Source: Nitrospirae bacterium CG1_02_44_142 (GTDB lineage Bacteria; Nitrospirota; Thermodesulfovibrionia; Thermodesulfovibrionales; UBA1546). Taken from it: a DNA stretch of 32,337 nucleotides. The stretch is from NCBI GenBank assembly GCA_001871685.1, contig MNVK01000044.1, forward strand, positions 1-32,337. Direction: 5' to 3'. Shown here piece by piece: positions 15,571 to 23,099 of the stretch; the stretch's first letter is position 1, and every line of letters starts with the position of its first letter. The notes under the pieces are model-generated. The model saw only the letters and a program-made list of their open reading frames with translations. It ran no database searches and had not been told where the DNA came from. Both the position numbers and the translations under genes were made by a program.

Positions 15571-15789
15571 TTATTTGATTAAATCATCTACCTTAACACC
15601 TAACGCGTTGGCGATTTTTGATAAGGTATCAATTGTTGGATTTTTAATTGTTCCCGATTCAATTTTAATAACAGTGTTATAGGCGACATCTGCCATTTTT
15701 GACAACCTATCCTGCGAAACACCCTTTTTATTTCGGGCTTTTTTTATGTTTTCCGATATTGTTGATATTTCGTTTGACTTGCTTGCCAT
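15571..15789 (-). CDS. XRE-family controller (C) protein of the RM system
   Basis: A 72-residue single-domain HTH_3 protein: NIKKARNKKGVSQDRLSKMA, VAYNTVIKIESGTIKNPTID and TLSKIANALGVKVDDLI cover the five-helix fold. Small XRE proteins opening a methyltransferase-endonuclease operon are typically C proteins, which bind their own promoter and delay nuclease expression. A palindrome and two TATAAT boxes lie immediately upstream, and the -10 is so close to the ATG that the message is probably leaderless, as reported for several C genes. Confidence 0.82.
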   Translation of the reverse strand: MASKSNEISTISENIKKARNKKGVSQDRLSKMADVAYNTVIKIESGTIKNPTIDTLSKIANALGVKVDDLIK

Positions 15790-15797
15790 AAAATACT

Positions 15798-15834
15798 ATT
15801 ATAATTATAAGGTTATGTTGTGGGATTAAGTCCC
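15798..15834 (-). promoter_or_regulatory. Promoter and C-box-like operator of the RM operon
   Basis: On the minus strand TATAAT occurs at 15804-15809 and again at 15798-15803, only 9-15 nt before the ATG at 15789. The imperfect palindrome GGGATTAAGTCCC (15822-15834) occupies the -35 region, where C proteins usually bind. Confidence 0.6.
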
Positions 15835-15916
15835 AATCCTTACTATAATGATACTAAATTATTATAAACTTGGCAAGCAAAATAAAGGGAGTAAATCTGT
15901 TGTGTGCGCACGGGTG

Positions 15917-16014
15917 GGCGGGGCAAACACAACCTCCTTTCTGGCAGCGCATTTTGCGAAGCAAAATACGAAAAATTGCGGCGGCGAAAAAGCGAGGGCG
16001 AGGCAACAACCCTC
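15917..16014. repeat. Direct repeats framing the right structured repeat
   Basis: GGGCGGGGCAAACACAACCT (15917-15936) and GGGCGAGGCAACAACCCT (15996-16013) are similar direct repeats on either side of the right-hand hairpin. In addition GTTGTGT (15899-15905) and ACACAAC (15927-15933) form an inverted pair around the first. Confidence 0.5.
15943..16004 (-). repeat. Right inverted structured repeat of the RM cassette
   Basis: Read on the minus strand this block has the same order as the left block at 13371-13442: GCCTCGCCCTCGCTTT, TTCGCC-G-CCGCAATTTTTCGT, a hairpin, then GCGCTGCC. The hairpin is ATTTTGC-TTC-GCAAAAT, completely different in sequence from the left one but at the same place and of similar size. 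Confidence 0.75.
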
Positions 16015-16035
16015 AAAAACGCTGAAATTGTAAAA

Positions 16036-16126
16036 TGGCGGAGGGGGTGAGATTCGAACTCACGTCCCGATATAATCGGGAAACGATTTTCAAGACCGTC
16101 GCCTTCAACCGCTCGGCCACCCCTCC
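16036..16126 (-). tRNA. tRNA-Ser (TGA)
   Basis: A class II tRNA of 91 nt. GGAGGGG pairs with CCCCTCC, the discriminator is G and CCA is encoded. The anticodon loop CTTGAAA gives TGA (UCA codons). The long variable arm contains TCCCGAT-TATATCGGGA, and the D arm has the serine-type GTGGCCGAGCGG. It directly adjoins the outer side of the RM cassette's right repeat. Confidence 0.94.
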
Positions 16127-16132
16127 AAAAAA

Positions 16133-16289
16133 GCTATCAGCTCTCAGCGTTCAGCTAACAGCAAAAGCAGTAATTATTATAGCAAATACAGGTCATCATG
16201 GCACAGTTTTGCTGGGTCTAAAATAAAAAGCCCTCAAAAAGGGCTTTTTATTTTACTGAAAGCTGACTGCTGAAAGCTGATTACTGTTT
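16133..16289. repeat. Split inverted heptamer array flanking a terminator
   Basis: Five heptamers of GCTNNCA type (16133-16167) are faced across a terminator by five of the opposite sense, GCTGAAA type (16255-16289). The right half stops 3 nt before the rnfB stop codon. The two halves could pair around the terminator hairpin. Confidence 0.7.
16220..16255. terminator. Bidirectional intrinsic terminator
   Basis: AAAAAGCCC (16225-16233) and GGGCTTTTT (16241-16249) form a strong stem flanked by an A-tract on one side and a T-tract on the other. It can end the rnf operon on the minus strand and any plus-strand read-through. Confidence 0.8.
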
Positions 16290-16292
16290 TTC

Positions 16293-17474
16293 TTATGCTG
16301 CCTCAGCTTTTTTCTTTTTCTTTTCCGCCGAGGCCGCAAAGACCTCTGATGCGTTGAATGTCCCGTCTATTGCCTGAACAGGACACCTTGCCGTGCAGAT
16401 TCCGCAGCCTATACATTTATCTTTATCAATTGAGTGCTTTTTCTTCAACTCGCCTAAGGGCGCATTAACAGGACACACCTTTGCACATATCTGGCATCCA
16501 ATACATTTATCCAGCACAAATGCCTTTGACCTGTGAGGTATGAAATCAGTGATTGCCTTTGTCGGGCACTTTGGAACGCATAAGCCGCATACCTTGCACT
16601 TGTTTATGTCAATCCTTGAAAGATTATTCTCAACAGAAGGGGCATCAAACGGGCAGACCTTAACGCAGATGCCGCATGCAATGCATCCGACCTGACAGTT
16701 CTTTCTTGTGTCTCCGCCTTTATCCTTTGAATGGCATGTAACCAAGACCTGCTTTGATGCAGGAAGGACTTCTATGACCTTCACAGGACATGCCTTTTCG
16801 CATTTCCTGCAGCCTGTGCATTTCACTATATCAACAACAGGAAGATGGTCCTCGCTCATAGTTATTGCGCCAAAAGGACATACCCTTGAGCATGTGCCGT
16901 AACCAAGGCATCCGTATCTGCAAGACTTATCCCCGCCCCCTGCAAGTATCGCAGCCCTGCAGTCCTGCACGCCTTCGTATCTGAATTTTTTAACTGACTT
17001 AGACCAGCCTCCCTGACACATAATCCTTGCAAAGTTAGGCTCTAACGCAGATGCCGTCTTGCCTGTTATCCTTGCAACTGCCTCAGCGCTCTTTGCGCCT
17101 CCGGGGATACATAAATTAGACGCAACATCGGGCTCTTTGACCACAGCCTCTGCATACTGTTCGCACCCTGCAAATCCGCATGCGCCGCAGTTTGCGCCCG
17201 CAAGAACATCCCTTACCTGCTCAACCTTAGGGTCGGTCCGGACGGCAAATCTTTTTGCTGCCAGGGCCAATACGACGCCGAAAAAAGCGCCTACACCGGC
17301 AAGGAAGACAAGTGTCCATTTAATCAGGGGAATAATGTCTATCTTTTCCTTTGCCTCAACCCCGCCGCCAACACCGGCAAAAACAGAAGTAGAGCAGAAG
17401 AGCAGAAGAACAATAGAGCAGTAGAATGAAAAAGCAATAATAGTTATCTTTTTTATTTTGGAATCATTAAACAT
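16293..17474 (-). CDS. rnfB: Rnf complex subunit B, polyferredoxin type
   Basis: RnfB (393 aa) is the ferredoxin-facing subunit of the Rnf complex. The normal RnfB membrane segment is at about 47-70 (WTLVFLAGVGAFFGVVLALA), followed by the FAVRTDPKVEQVRDVL linker and the NCGACGFAGC cluster motif. Six more CxxCxxCxxxCP-type motifs follow (for example CTGCRKCEKACP, CIGCQICAKVCP, CIGCGICTARCP), so about seven [4Fe-4S] clusters are expected, as in the long clostridial type. Ahead of this is an unusual extension that reads as a Sec signal peptide ending SVFA at about residue 33; its core is encoded by an octamer repeat array. GAGGAG precedes this ATG. A Lys-rich tail ends the protein. Confidence 0.93.
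   Translation of the reverse strand: MFNDSKIKKITIIAFSFYCSIVLLLFCSTSVFAGVGGGVEAKEKIDIIPLIKWTLVFLAGVGAFFGVVLALAAKRFAVRTDPKVEQVRDVLAGANCGACGFAGCEQYAEAVVKEPDVASNLCIPGGAKSAEAVARITGKTASALEPNFARIMCQGGWSKSVKKFRYEGVQDCRAAILAGGGDKSCRYGCLGYGTCSRVCPFGAITMSEDHLPVVDIVKCTGCRKCEKACPVKVIEVLPASKQVLVTCHSKDKGGDTRKNCQVGCIACGICVKVCPFDAPSVENNLSRIDINKCKVCGLCVPKCPTKAITDFIPHRSKAFVLDKCIGCQICAKVCPVNAPLGELKKKHSIDKDKCIGCGICTARCPVQAIDGTFNASEVFAASAEKKKKKAEAA
17381..17428 (-). repeat. Octamer array inside the rnfB coding region
   Basis: Five perfect-phase 8-nt units of NNAGAGCA type (17389-17428) with a partial unit before them encode rnfB residues about 16-31, the hydrophobic core of the N-terminal segment. The unit matches the array in the rnfA-rnfB gap. 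Confidence 0.75.
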
Positions 17475-17500
17475 AAGTCACTCCTCTAACTTTTATTACA

Positions 17501-17558
17501 AACAGTAGCAACAGAAAATAAAAACGGTTGCACTACTGCTCTTCTGTTCTACTGCTCT
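17501..17558. repeat. Octamer array in the rnfA-rnfB gap
   Basis: Three 8-nt units CTACTGCT, CTTCTGTT, CTACTGCT (17533-17556) face an opposite-sense partner (ACAGTAGCAACAG, 17502-17514). This fills most of the 86-nt space between rnfA and rnfB and is the reverse complement of the array type found in the rnfB coding region 70-100 nt away. Confidence 0.7.
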
Positions 17559-17560
17559 GG

Positions 17561-18154
17561 CTATAGCGTAATCAGTCCTGAAAAACCTGTAAAAGCCAGC
17601 GCTACCAAACCTGCTACAATAAAGGCTATCGGCAGTCCCCTGAAAGGAATAGGTACATCGGCAAGCTCAAGTTTTTCGCGGATGCTTGCCATTATTACAA
17701 GCGCAAGCGCAAACCCGAGTCCTGAACCAAATGCGAAAGCAAGGCTCTGGATAAAACTATACTTCTCGCCTGCATTTATCAATGGAACTGCAAGTATGAT
17801 ACAGTTGGTAGAGATAAGGGCAAGGTAGATGCCGAGTTTGTAATAAAGCCCCGGCGATACCTTTCTCATTATAGTGTCTGCGGCCTGAACAAATCCTGCA
17901 ACAACGCCGATAAACACGATAATCTTCAGAAAAGTGATATCAAGAGGAATCATTATTCCATTAAAAACAACCCAACTGATGGCAGCGCTTATCATCATAA
18001 CAGCAGTAAACGTAATGCTCATTCCCACTGCAGTCTCCATTTTTTTGGAGACGCCGAAGAATATGCAAAGTCCGAGAAACCTCGTGAAGACAAAATTATT
18101 TATCAGCGAAGCTGATATAATTAATTCAAAAAGTTTTGTAAATTCACTTCCCAT
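17561..18154 (-). CDS. rnfA: Rnf complex subunit A
   Basis: RnfA (197 aa) is an integral membrane subunit with six predicted helices; with RnfE it forms the inverted-topology pair of the ion-translocating core, where a [2Fe-2S] cluster is known to sit between them. Typical features are NNFVFTRFLGLCIFFGVSKK near the N terminus, with the conserved Cys at about 30, and the second half with ISTNCIILAVPLIN carrying its counterpart Cys, then SFAFGSGLGFALALVIMASI-type helix. AGGAGG precedes the ATG. It lies 22 nt after rnfE. Confidence 0.95.
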   Translation of the reverse strand: MGSEFTKLFELIISASLINNFVFTRFLGLCIFFGVSKKMETAVGMSITFTAVMMISAAISWVVFNGIMIPLDITFLKIIVFIGVVAGFVQAADTIMRKVSPGLYYKLGIYLALISTNCIILAVPLINAGEKYSFIQSLAFAFGSGLGFALALVIMASIREKLELADVPIPFRGLPIAFIVAGLVALAFTGFSGLITL

Positions 18155-18176
18155 AGCTTCCTCCTGTCTCTATCCA

Positions 18177-18815
18177 TTAATGCGAATAATGCGAAGCGCG
18201 CGCGCCTTTTCCCAGATATTTTGCATCAAACCAGTTGAATGCCGCCATCAATATCCCGACTGCAAAGAAGCCGCCAGCCGGCATAATCATTATCAAAAGC
18301 GGTTTTGCATGTATTATCGGCATCCCCCACAGAGAACCCCTGCCAAGAAGTTCCCTGAAGAAACTTATAACTGTAAGAGCAAACAGGAACCCGGCCCCGA
18401 ACCCTATGCCGTCAGCCATTGAAGGGGCAAATTTATTTTTGCTTGCGAACATCTCCGCCCTGGCAAGGATGGATGCGAACGCAACTATAAGCTGTATGTA
18501 AAGCCCCATCTGTTTATATACGTCGGGGACTGCAGCTGCCATTGTCATATCAGTAATCGTAACCCAGCCTGATATGACAAGCATGAAAATGGGCAGTCTT
18601 ATCTTTGGGTGGATTACCTTTCTCATCAAAGAAATTGTAATGTTGACCATAACCTGAACAAACAAAACAGCGCTTCCCATCAAAACACCGTTCTTGAGGT
18701 TGTTTGTAACAGCAATGGAAGGGCAGAGGCTGAGGGCAAGCCTGAATATGGTATTTTCCTTTACGATTCCGTTTGTTATAAGTTTCCAGTAATTAACTTT
18801 GTTTGTGTCCGGCAT
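18177..18815 (-). CDS. rnfE: Rnf complex subunit E
   Basis: RnfE (212 aa) is the homologous membrane partner of RnfA. Landmarks are NGIVKENTIFRLALSLCPSIAVTNN with the conserved Cys, GWVTITDMTMAA, and LIVAFASILARAEMFASKN. The start at 18815 is chosen because AAGGAGG lies 8 nt upstream and the conserved region begins right after; an in-frame start at 18860 would add 15 residues inside rnfG. As annotated it overlaps rnfG by 23 bp. Confidence 0.95.
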   Translation of the reverse strand: MPDTNKVNYWKLITNGIVKENTIFRLALSLCPSIAVTNNLKNGVLMGSAVLFVQVMVNITISLMRKVIHPKIRLPIFMLVISGWVTITDMTMAAAVPDVYKQMGLYIQLIVAFASILARAEMFASKNKFAPSMADGIGFGAGFLFALTVISFFRELLGRGSLWGMPIIHAKPLLIMIMPAGGFFAVGILMAAFNWFDAKYLGKGARASHYSH

Positions 18816-19386
18816 TCCCTGCTCCTCCTTCCTTGATGGTTTTGATGAGGAATTCAACACCTTTCTTTACCGCATCCTCGGTGACAGCCCTGCTGGAGAT
18901 GGTCGCGCCTGAGATTGCCTGTATGAATTCTGTTGTATCTGTTTTTAAAACCTTTAAATGTTCTATGTCTTTATCTTTAAACTGCCCCTTAAACGAAACA
19001 GTCTCAATCTCATCGCCAAGTCCGGGGGTTTCCGCATGATGGAGGATGTTTATCTTCTGCACCTTAAAGCCCTTGTCAACTGCAATGAGGATATCAATGT
19101 AGCTTGAATATCCTTTGCCGAATGACTGAACAACATAACCGATAACCTCATCCCCTTTTTTGGCGGCAAAATATTCAGCAGGCTTTTCGTGTATTGTCCA
19201 GTCTCCTGCTTTTTCTATCTTGTCTGCTTCGGGCATTAGTTCTTTAAGCGCCTTCTCTTTTGCTATTTTATTATTCTGAAACATTATTGGCGACGTCTTG
19301 GCGTATACAAATGCAAGGATGAGCCCGCCGATGAGATATACGATTACAAGATTAAGCGTTATCTTTAGGATATCCTTGCCTGTCAT
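18793..19386 (-). CDS. rnfG: Rnf complex subunit G
   Basis: RnfG (197 aa) is a periplasm-facing flavoprotein anchored by one N-terminal helix (TLNLVIVYLIGGLILAFVYA, about 10-29). The FMN-binding domain includes GDEVIGYVVQSFGKGYSSYI, NILHHAETPGLGDEIE and the covalent flavin motif SGATISSRAVTEDAV, where FMN is attached through the Thr. Its ATG overlaps the rnfD stop (ATGA), implying coupled translation. All key residues are intact. Confidence 0.95.
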   Translation of the reverse strand: MTGKDILKITLNLVIVYLIGGLILAFVYAKTSPIMFQNNKIAKEKALKELMPEADKIEKAGDWTIHEKPAEYFAAKKGDEVIGYVVQSFGKGYSSYIDILIAVDKGFKVQKINILHHAETPGLGDEIETVSFKGQFKDKDIEHLKVLKTDTTEFIQAISGATISSRAVTEDAVKKGVEFLIKTIKEGGAGNAGHKQS

Positions 19387-20426
19387 TTCTTAATCTCCCT
19401 TGCTTTTGTTTTTTCCAGCGCGCCAAAGACCTTTGATTTAAAACCGCGGTCTATGAGCGGCGCAAAACAGTTCATAAGAAGGATTGCAAACATGACGCCT
19501 TCAGGGTATCCGCCTTTTAGCCTTATGAGCATTGTAAGAAAGCCGCAGCCTATACCGAAAACTATCTGCCCTTTTCTTGCAGAAGGGCATGTCACATAGT
19601 CGGTTGCCATAAAGAATGCGCCGAGCATGAGGCCGCCGCTCAAAAGGTGTATCAGGGGGTCGCCTGCGAAAAGGAGCATTTTCCCTGTCTCGGGGCTTTT
19701 GCCTCCGAATATCCATGCAAGGACTGCGACTGTTCCGAGGAATGAGGCAGGGACGTGCCATGTGATGTATCTTTTGTAAAGCAGGAATCCTGCGCCAATT
19801 AATAACGCCAGCGCTGACGTCTCGCCGATAGAGCCAGCCCTGTGTCCGTTAAAAAGTTCTGCGTAGAGATTAATCTTATCACCGAAGACCTCAATTAATT
19901 TTGAAAGACCTTCCTCTTTCAGGATACCGAGTGGGGTAGCAGTGGTCGTTGCGTCAAGCATGACAAAGGCAGCATCCGGTTTGGTCCAGATTGTCATGAG
20001 CCTCGGAAATGATATAAGCAGGAACGCCCGTCCAATCAGCGCCGGGTTGAATACATTATAACCAAGCCCTCCGAATAACTGTTTTGCGATGATGACGGCG
20101 ATAAAAGAGCCAATGATAGGGATGTAAAAAGGCACTGACGCCGGAAGGTTCATGCCGAGCAAAAGGCCTGTGAGAAAGGCGCTTCCGTCATTAACGGCAA
20201 TTTTCTTTTTAAGCGCTTTCTGGAAAAGATATTCGGATAACAAAGCAGAGATTATTGCAAGCGCTACTGTAAACACTGCCCTCGGACCAAAGAAATATGC
20301 TCCCATTACCACGGCAGGCAGCAGCGATATGCTAACGCTCCACATTATCCTGCTCGTGGTCTCTTCATCCCTGACATGAGGGCTTACAGTAACTATAAGT
20401 TCGTGTTCTTTTTTTACATCAGCCAT
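19383..20426 (-). CDS. rnfD: Rnf complex subunit D
   Basis: RnfD (347 aa) is the multi-helix membrane subunit homologous to NqrB, carrying covalently bound FMN. SPHVRDEETTSRIMWSVSIS near the N terminus is diagnostic, as are DGSAFLTGLLLGMNLPASVP, LFGGLGYNVFNPALIGRAFL and the flavinylation region LDATTTATPLG. FMATDYVTCPS and GGYPEGVMFAILLMNCFAPL close the domain. TTGGAGG lies 3-4 nt before the ATG. A heptamer array fills most of the 90-nt gap to rnfC. Confidence 0.95.
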   Translation of the reverse strand: MADVKKEHELIVTVSPHVRDEETTSRIMWSVSISLLPAVVMGAYFFGPRAVFTVALAIISALLSEYLFQKALKKKIAVNDGSAFLTGLLLGMNLPASVPFYIPIIGSFIAVIIAKQLFGGLGYNVFNPALIGRAFLLISFPRLMTIWTKPDAAFVMLDATTTATPLGILKEEGLSKLIEVFGDKINLYAELFNGHRAGSIGETSALALLIGAGFLLYKRYITWHVPASFLGTVAVLAWIFGGKSPETGKMLLFAGDPLIHLLSGGLMLGAFFMATDYVTCPSARKGQIVFGIGCGFLTMLIRLKGGYPEGVMFAILLMNCFAPLIDRGFKSKVFGALEKTKAREIKK

Positions 20427-20443
20427 CTAACCTCCAAGCAAAA

Positions 20444-20511
20444 AATTCAAGATTCAAGATTGAAGATTCAATTAAATACAGGTTCAAAATATTGAATATT
20501 GAATGTTGAAT
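20444..20511. repeat. Inverted heptamer array between rnfC and rnfD
   Basis: Four 7-nt units of GATTCAA type (20444-20471) are followed after a spacer by ATTGAAT, ATTGAAT and GTTGAAT (20491-20511), which are opposite in sense. The array ends 5 nt before the rnfC stop codon. Confidence 0.75.
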
Positions 20512-20516
20512 TTGTT

Positions 20517-21857
20517 TCATGGTTTCGTCTGCGACTTTGCCAGTCTTACAAGCTGGACTATCGGCCTTTTTGAAGGGCATACAAATGCGCATGAGCCGCA
20601 TTCAAAACAGTCAAAAAGGTTGTATTCCTTTGCATCCTCGTAATGTCCCTTCTCGGAAAGTATGCTCAGCATTGACGGCATAAGGCCCATAGGGCATATA
20701 TCAATGCACCTTCCGCACCTTATGCACGGCCCATATTCCTCAGTGTGTACAACGCCTTCCTCCGGGATAACAAGTATTCCTGAAGTCCCTTTTGTCACAG
20801 GAACATCAAGCGTTGAAAGGGCAAAGCCCATCATCGGGCCGCCTGACACCACCTTGCCTGCGCTGTTTTTAAAGCCGCCGCACTCATCAACAATATCAGA
20901 GATAAGCGTGCCTATCTTTACCATTAAATTCGCAGGATTCTTTATGCCCTCTCCCGTTACAGTAACGACTCTTTCTATCAAAGGCTTGCCGTATCTCGCT
21001 GCCTCATACACGGCAAGCGCAGTACCTACATTCTGCACCACAACCCTGACATCCATCGGAAGCCCTCTCGGAGGAACTTTTCTTCCGGTTAGAGCGCTTA
21101 TAAGCATCTTTTCAGCGCCCTGCGGATACTTAACCTCAAGTCCGCAGACTTCAATAATCCCCCCTTGCCCCCCTTTAGTAAAGGTGGGGAGGGGGGATTT
21201 ATTTACAGCCTGTTTCATTGCTTCAATCGCATCGGGCTTGTTGTTCTCAATCCCGATAAATCCTTTATTCACTCCGAGGATGCGCATGAGTATCTTCAAC
21301 CCTTCAACTATATCGCTGGATTTTTCCAACATCAGCCTGTAATCTGCGGTAAGATACGGCTCGCACTCAGTGCCGTTAATAATTATTGTATCAATCGGCT
21401 TTTCTTTTGGAGGAGAGAGCTTAACAAGCGTCGGAAAAGCTGCGCCGCCCATGCCGACAATTCCGGCAGCCTTTACTTTTTCCTTCAGTTCATCGGCAGA
21501 CAGTTTGATGTAATCTGGATTATCTTTAAGAGAAGTCCATTCTTCTTTCCCATCATTCTCTATCACTACGGAATTTACCATCCTGCCCATTGCATTCGGA
21601 AACTCCGCTATTGCAATCACCTTCCCTGACACGGATGAATGGACAGGCGCTGATACAAAACCTCCGGGTTCTCCAATGACCTCGCCTTTTTTGACTTCCT
21701 TTCCGATGCTGACTATGGGTTTGCAAGGCGCTCCGATGTGCTGGCTTAAAGGAATGACGACTCTCTGCGGGGACTTTGCTTCTTTGATGGCACTGCCTTT
21801 TGCAATGTCTTTTTTGTCAGGCGGATGTATGCCGCCTTTGAATGTTGCAAGAGCCAT
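20517..21857 (-). CDS. rnfC: Rnf complex subunit C
   Basis: RnfC (446 aa) is the peripheral subunit that binds NADH and FMN and passes electrons between NAD and the rest of the complex. The N-terminal GGIHPPDKK and the barrel-sandwich region (GEVIGEPGGFVSAPVHSSVS) are typical; the Nqo1-like fold contains GMGGAAFPTLVKL and NGTECEPYLTADYRLM; two ferredoxin motifs, CIRCGRCIDICP and CFECGSCAFVCP, lie at about 377-427. Residues about 220-234 (SPLPTFTKGGQGG region) are encoded by an in-frame palindromic element. First gene of the rnfCDGEAB operon, with GAGGAG before its ATG and a TTGACA promoter upstream. Confidence 0.95.
   Translation of the reverse strand: MALATFKGGIHPPDKKDIAKGSAIKEAKSPQRVVIPLSQHIGAPCKPIVSIGKEVKKGEVIGEPGGFVSAPVHSSVSGKVIAIAEFPNAMGRMVNSVVIENDGKEEWTSLKDNPDYIKLSADELKEKVKAAGIVGMGGAAFPTLVKLSPPKEKPIDTIIINGTECEPYLTADYRLMLEKSSDIVEGLKILMRILGVNKGFIGIENNKPDAIEAMKQAVNKSPLPTFTKGGQGGIIEVCGLEVKYPQGAEKMLISALTGRKVPPRGLPMDVRVVVQNVGTALAVYEAARYGKPLIERVVTVTGEGIKNPANLMVKIGTLISDIVDECGGFKNSAGKVVSGGPMMGFALSTLDVPVTKGTSGILVIPEEGVVHTEEYGPCIRCGRCIDICPMGLMPSMLSILSEKGHYEDAKEYNLFDCFECGSCAFVCPSKRPIVQLVRLAKSQTKP
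21156..21199. mobile_element. 44-nt palindromic element inserted in frame in rnfC
   Basis: AATCCCCCC (21156-21164) and GGGGGGATT (21191-21199) enclose a second pairing (CCTTTA-G-TAAAGG) to form an almost perfect hairpin. It is far more C/G-homopolymeric than the surrounding gene. The encoded peptide KSPLPTFTKGG resembles repeat-encoded peptides seen in many unrelated bacterial proteins, and the reading frame is kept. Confidence 0.75.
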
Positions 21858-21902
21858 TTAATCTTTCTCCTCAAAAGGAAGTTACCGGCAAAAAGCCTAC
21901 AA

Positions 21903-21932
21903 TTAATAACATTAAAAATAGAAATATGTCAA
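21903..21932 (-). promoter_or_regulatory. Sigma70 promoter of the rnf operon
   Basis: On the minus strand a perfect -35 TTGACA (21927-21932) and a -10 TATTAA (21903-21908) are 18 nt apart, placing transcription start about 40 nt before rnfC. Confidence 0.6.
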
Positions 21933-21999
21933 GAGTTGTGATAAAATGGGCTATGAAATTGATTGATTTTATAAACCCAAAGATGGAAGGAGGTGCTAA

Positions 22000-23037
22000 A
22001 TGAATAGAAGTAAGACTGTTGCGGTATGTTTGTTTGTCTTTTTAACCTGTTTCCCCCTTCTATCATATGCTGGGACTTTGAAAGCAAATAAACAGGGGAA
22101 AGTCTCCAAAGAGATTTTGAAATTAAAAAATCTAAGACGGTCACAAATAAATATCTTCAAAAATAGAGAGGGAATAAAAGTATTCCTATTTGCTGAAGAT
22201 GAAAAAGTAGAGATTCTGGAAGGGTCTTATTGTGGAGGCGAAGAGGGTGACAAGCAATATACCGGCAACTACCAACTTATAAGCACAAAAGACAATAAAA
22301 TCGTATCAAAAATAGATTTAGGTAAAGACTACGAGTTTGTAGAAAATACTCTACATAGCGGTCTTAATCTTTTTGTCATGCCACAGACATACGAACAACT
22401 TATCATGATTTATCAATACCGAAGCTGCAATACCGAGGCGGTAGAGTTTTATCGTGTTGATGTTGAAGGGCGTATTTATAAAGTTAATTTCATTGATAAA
22501 GATGGAACGGTAGCGACGGGACAGACAACTGGTCCTGATGGTGGCATTTCCGGAACCGAAGGAGATATAACTTTTTGTAGCTATAATAATGGCGTGGGAT
22601 ACACGTTTTGCGATTCGTATAATTATAATGCGAAAGATTTTATCCAAACTGCAATTTCTATGACACAGGGGGAAACAATTGATGGTGAACCAAGACGGAT
22701 ACTTTTTGAATATATATCAGCATTATCTCAAGAAGATTATAAAAGGGCTGTCTATTACTATGGCGGGTCTTATGACCTTTTAATTAAATTAAATCCTGAT
22801 ATAAATCCAAATGATAAGCCGAAATTATTTGAGCGATATTGCATAAAGAATGGAGGGAAATGCCTTATATCCGAATATCCAGATTTTATAGATATTAAAT
22901 CGTCTATGCAGTTAAAATCCGGGGAATTGGAAGTGACTTTTAAACCGGACAATAAGCCGGATTTTGAATTCAGAGTAAAACGTATGAATGGAGAGTTTAA
23001 GGTAATGGATTTGCCTCCTCGTAACTCTCACAAATGA
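22000..23037 (+). CDS. Secreted protein of unknown function
   Basis: A 345-residue exported protein that I do not recognise. The N terminus is a clear Sec signal (VAVCLFVFLTCFPLLSYA, cleavage after about residue 24). The mature part has several Cys, notably two in FCSYNNGVGYTFCDSYNYN and two in YCIKNGGKCL, which may form disulfides. A G/D/T-rich loop region (GTVATGQTTGPDGGISGTEG) lies near the middle. GGAGG is placed well before the ATG. The gene is more AT-rich than rnfC and opens a run of three exported proteins on this strand. Confidence 0.75.
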   Translation: MNRSKTVAVCLFVFLTCFPLLSYAGTLKANKQGKVSKEILKLKNLRRSQINIFKNREGIKVFLFAEDEKVEILEGSYCGGEEGDKQYTGNYQLISTKDNKIVSKIDLGKDYEFVENTLHSGLNLFVMPQTYEQLIMIYQYRSCNTEAVEFYRVDVEGRIYKVNFIDKDGTVATGQTTGPDGGISGTEGDITFCSYNNGVGYTFCDSYNYNAKDFIQTAISMTQGETIDGEPRRILFEYISALSQEDYKRAVYYYGGSYDLLIKLNPDINPNDKPKLFERYCIKNGGKCLISEYPDFIDIKSSMQLKSGELEVTFKPDNKPDFEFRVKRMNGEFKVMDLPPRNSHK

Positions 23038-23099
23038 TTATGAACAAATGAGGAATCGAGTTGTTTTATAAATTTATATTTTCTCATCGGAGGTGTTTT

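Noticed and set aside
15899..16004. A classical integron attC site
   Set aside because: No matching pair of GTTRRRY and RYYYAAC core boxes could be found, the two copies around the cassette are inverted and not direct, and no integrase is visible.
16035..16226. A 63-residue ORF starting MAEGVRFELTSRYN
   Set aside because: This is the well-known false peptide produced by translating across a tRNA-Ser gene in the opposite direction; the tRNA explains the sequence.
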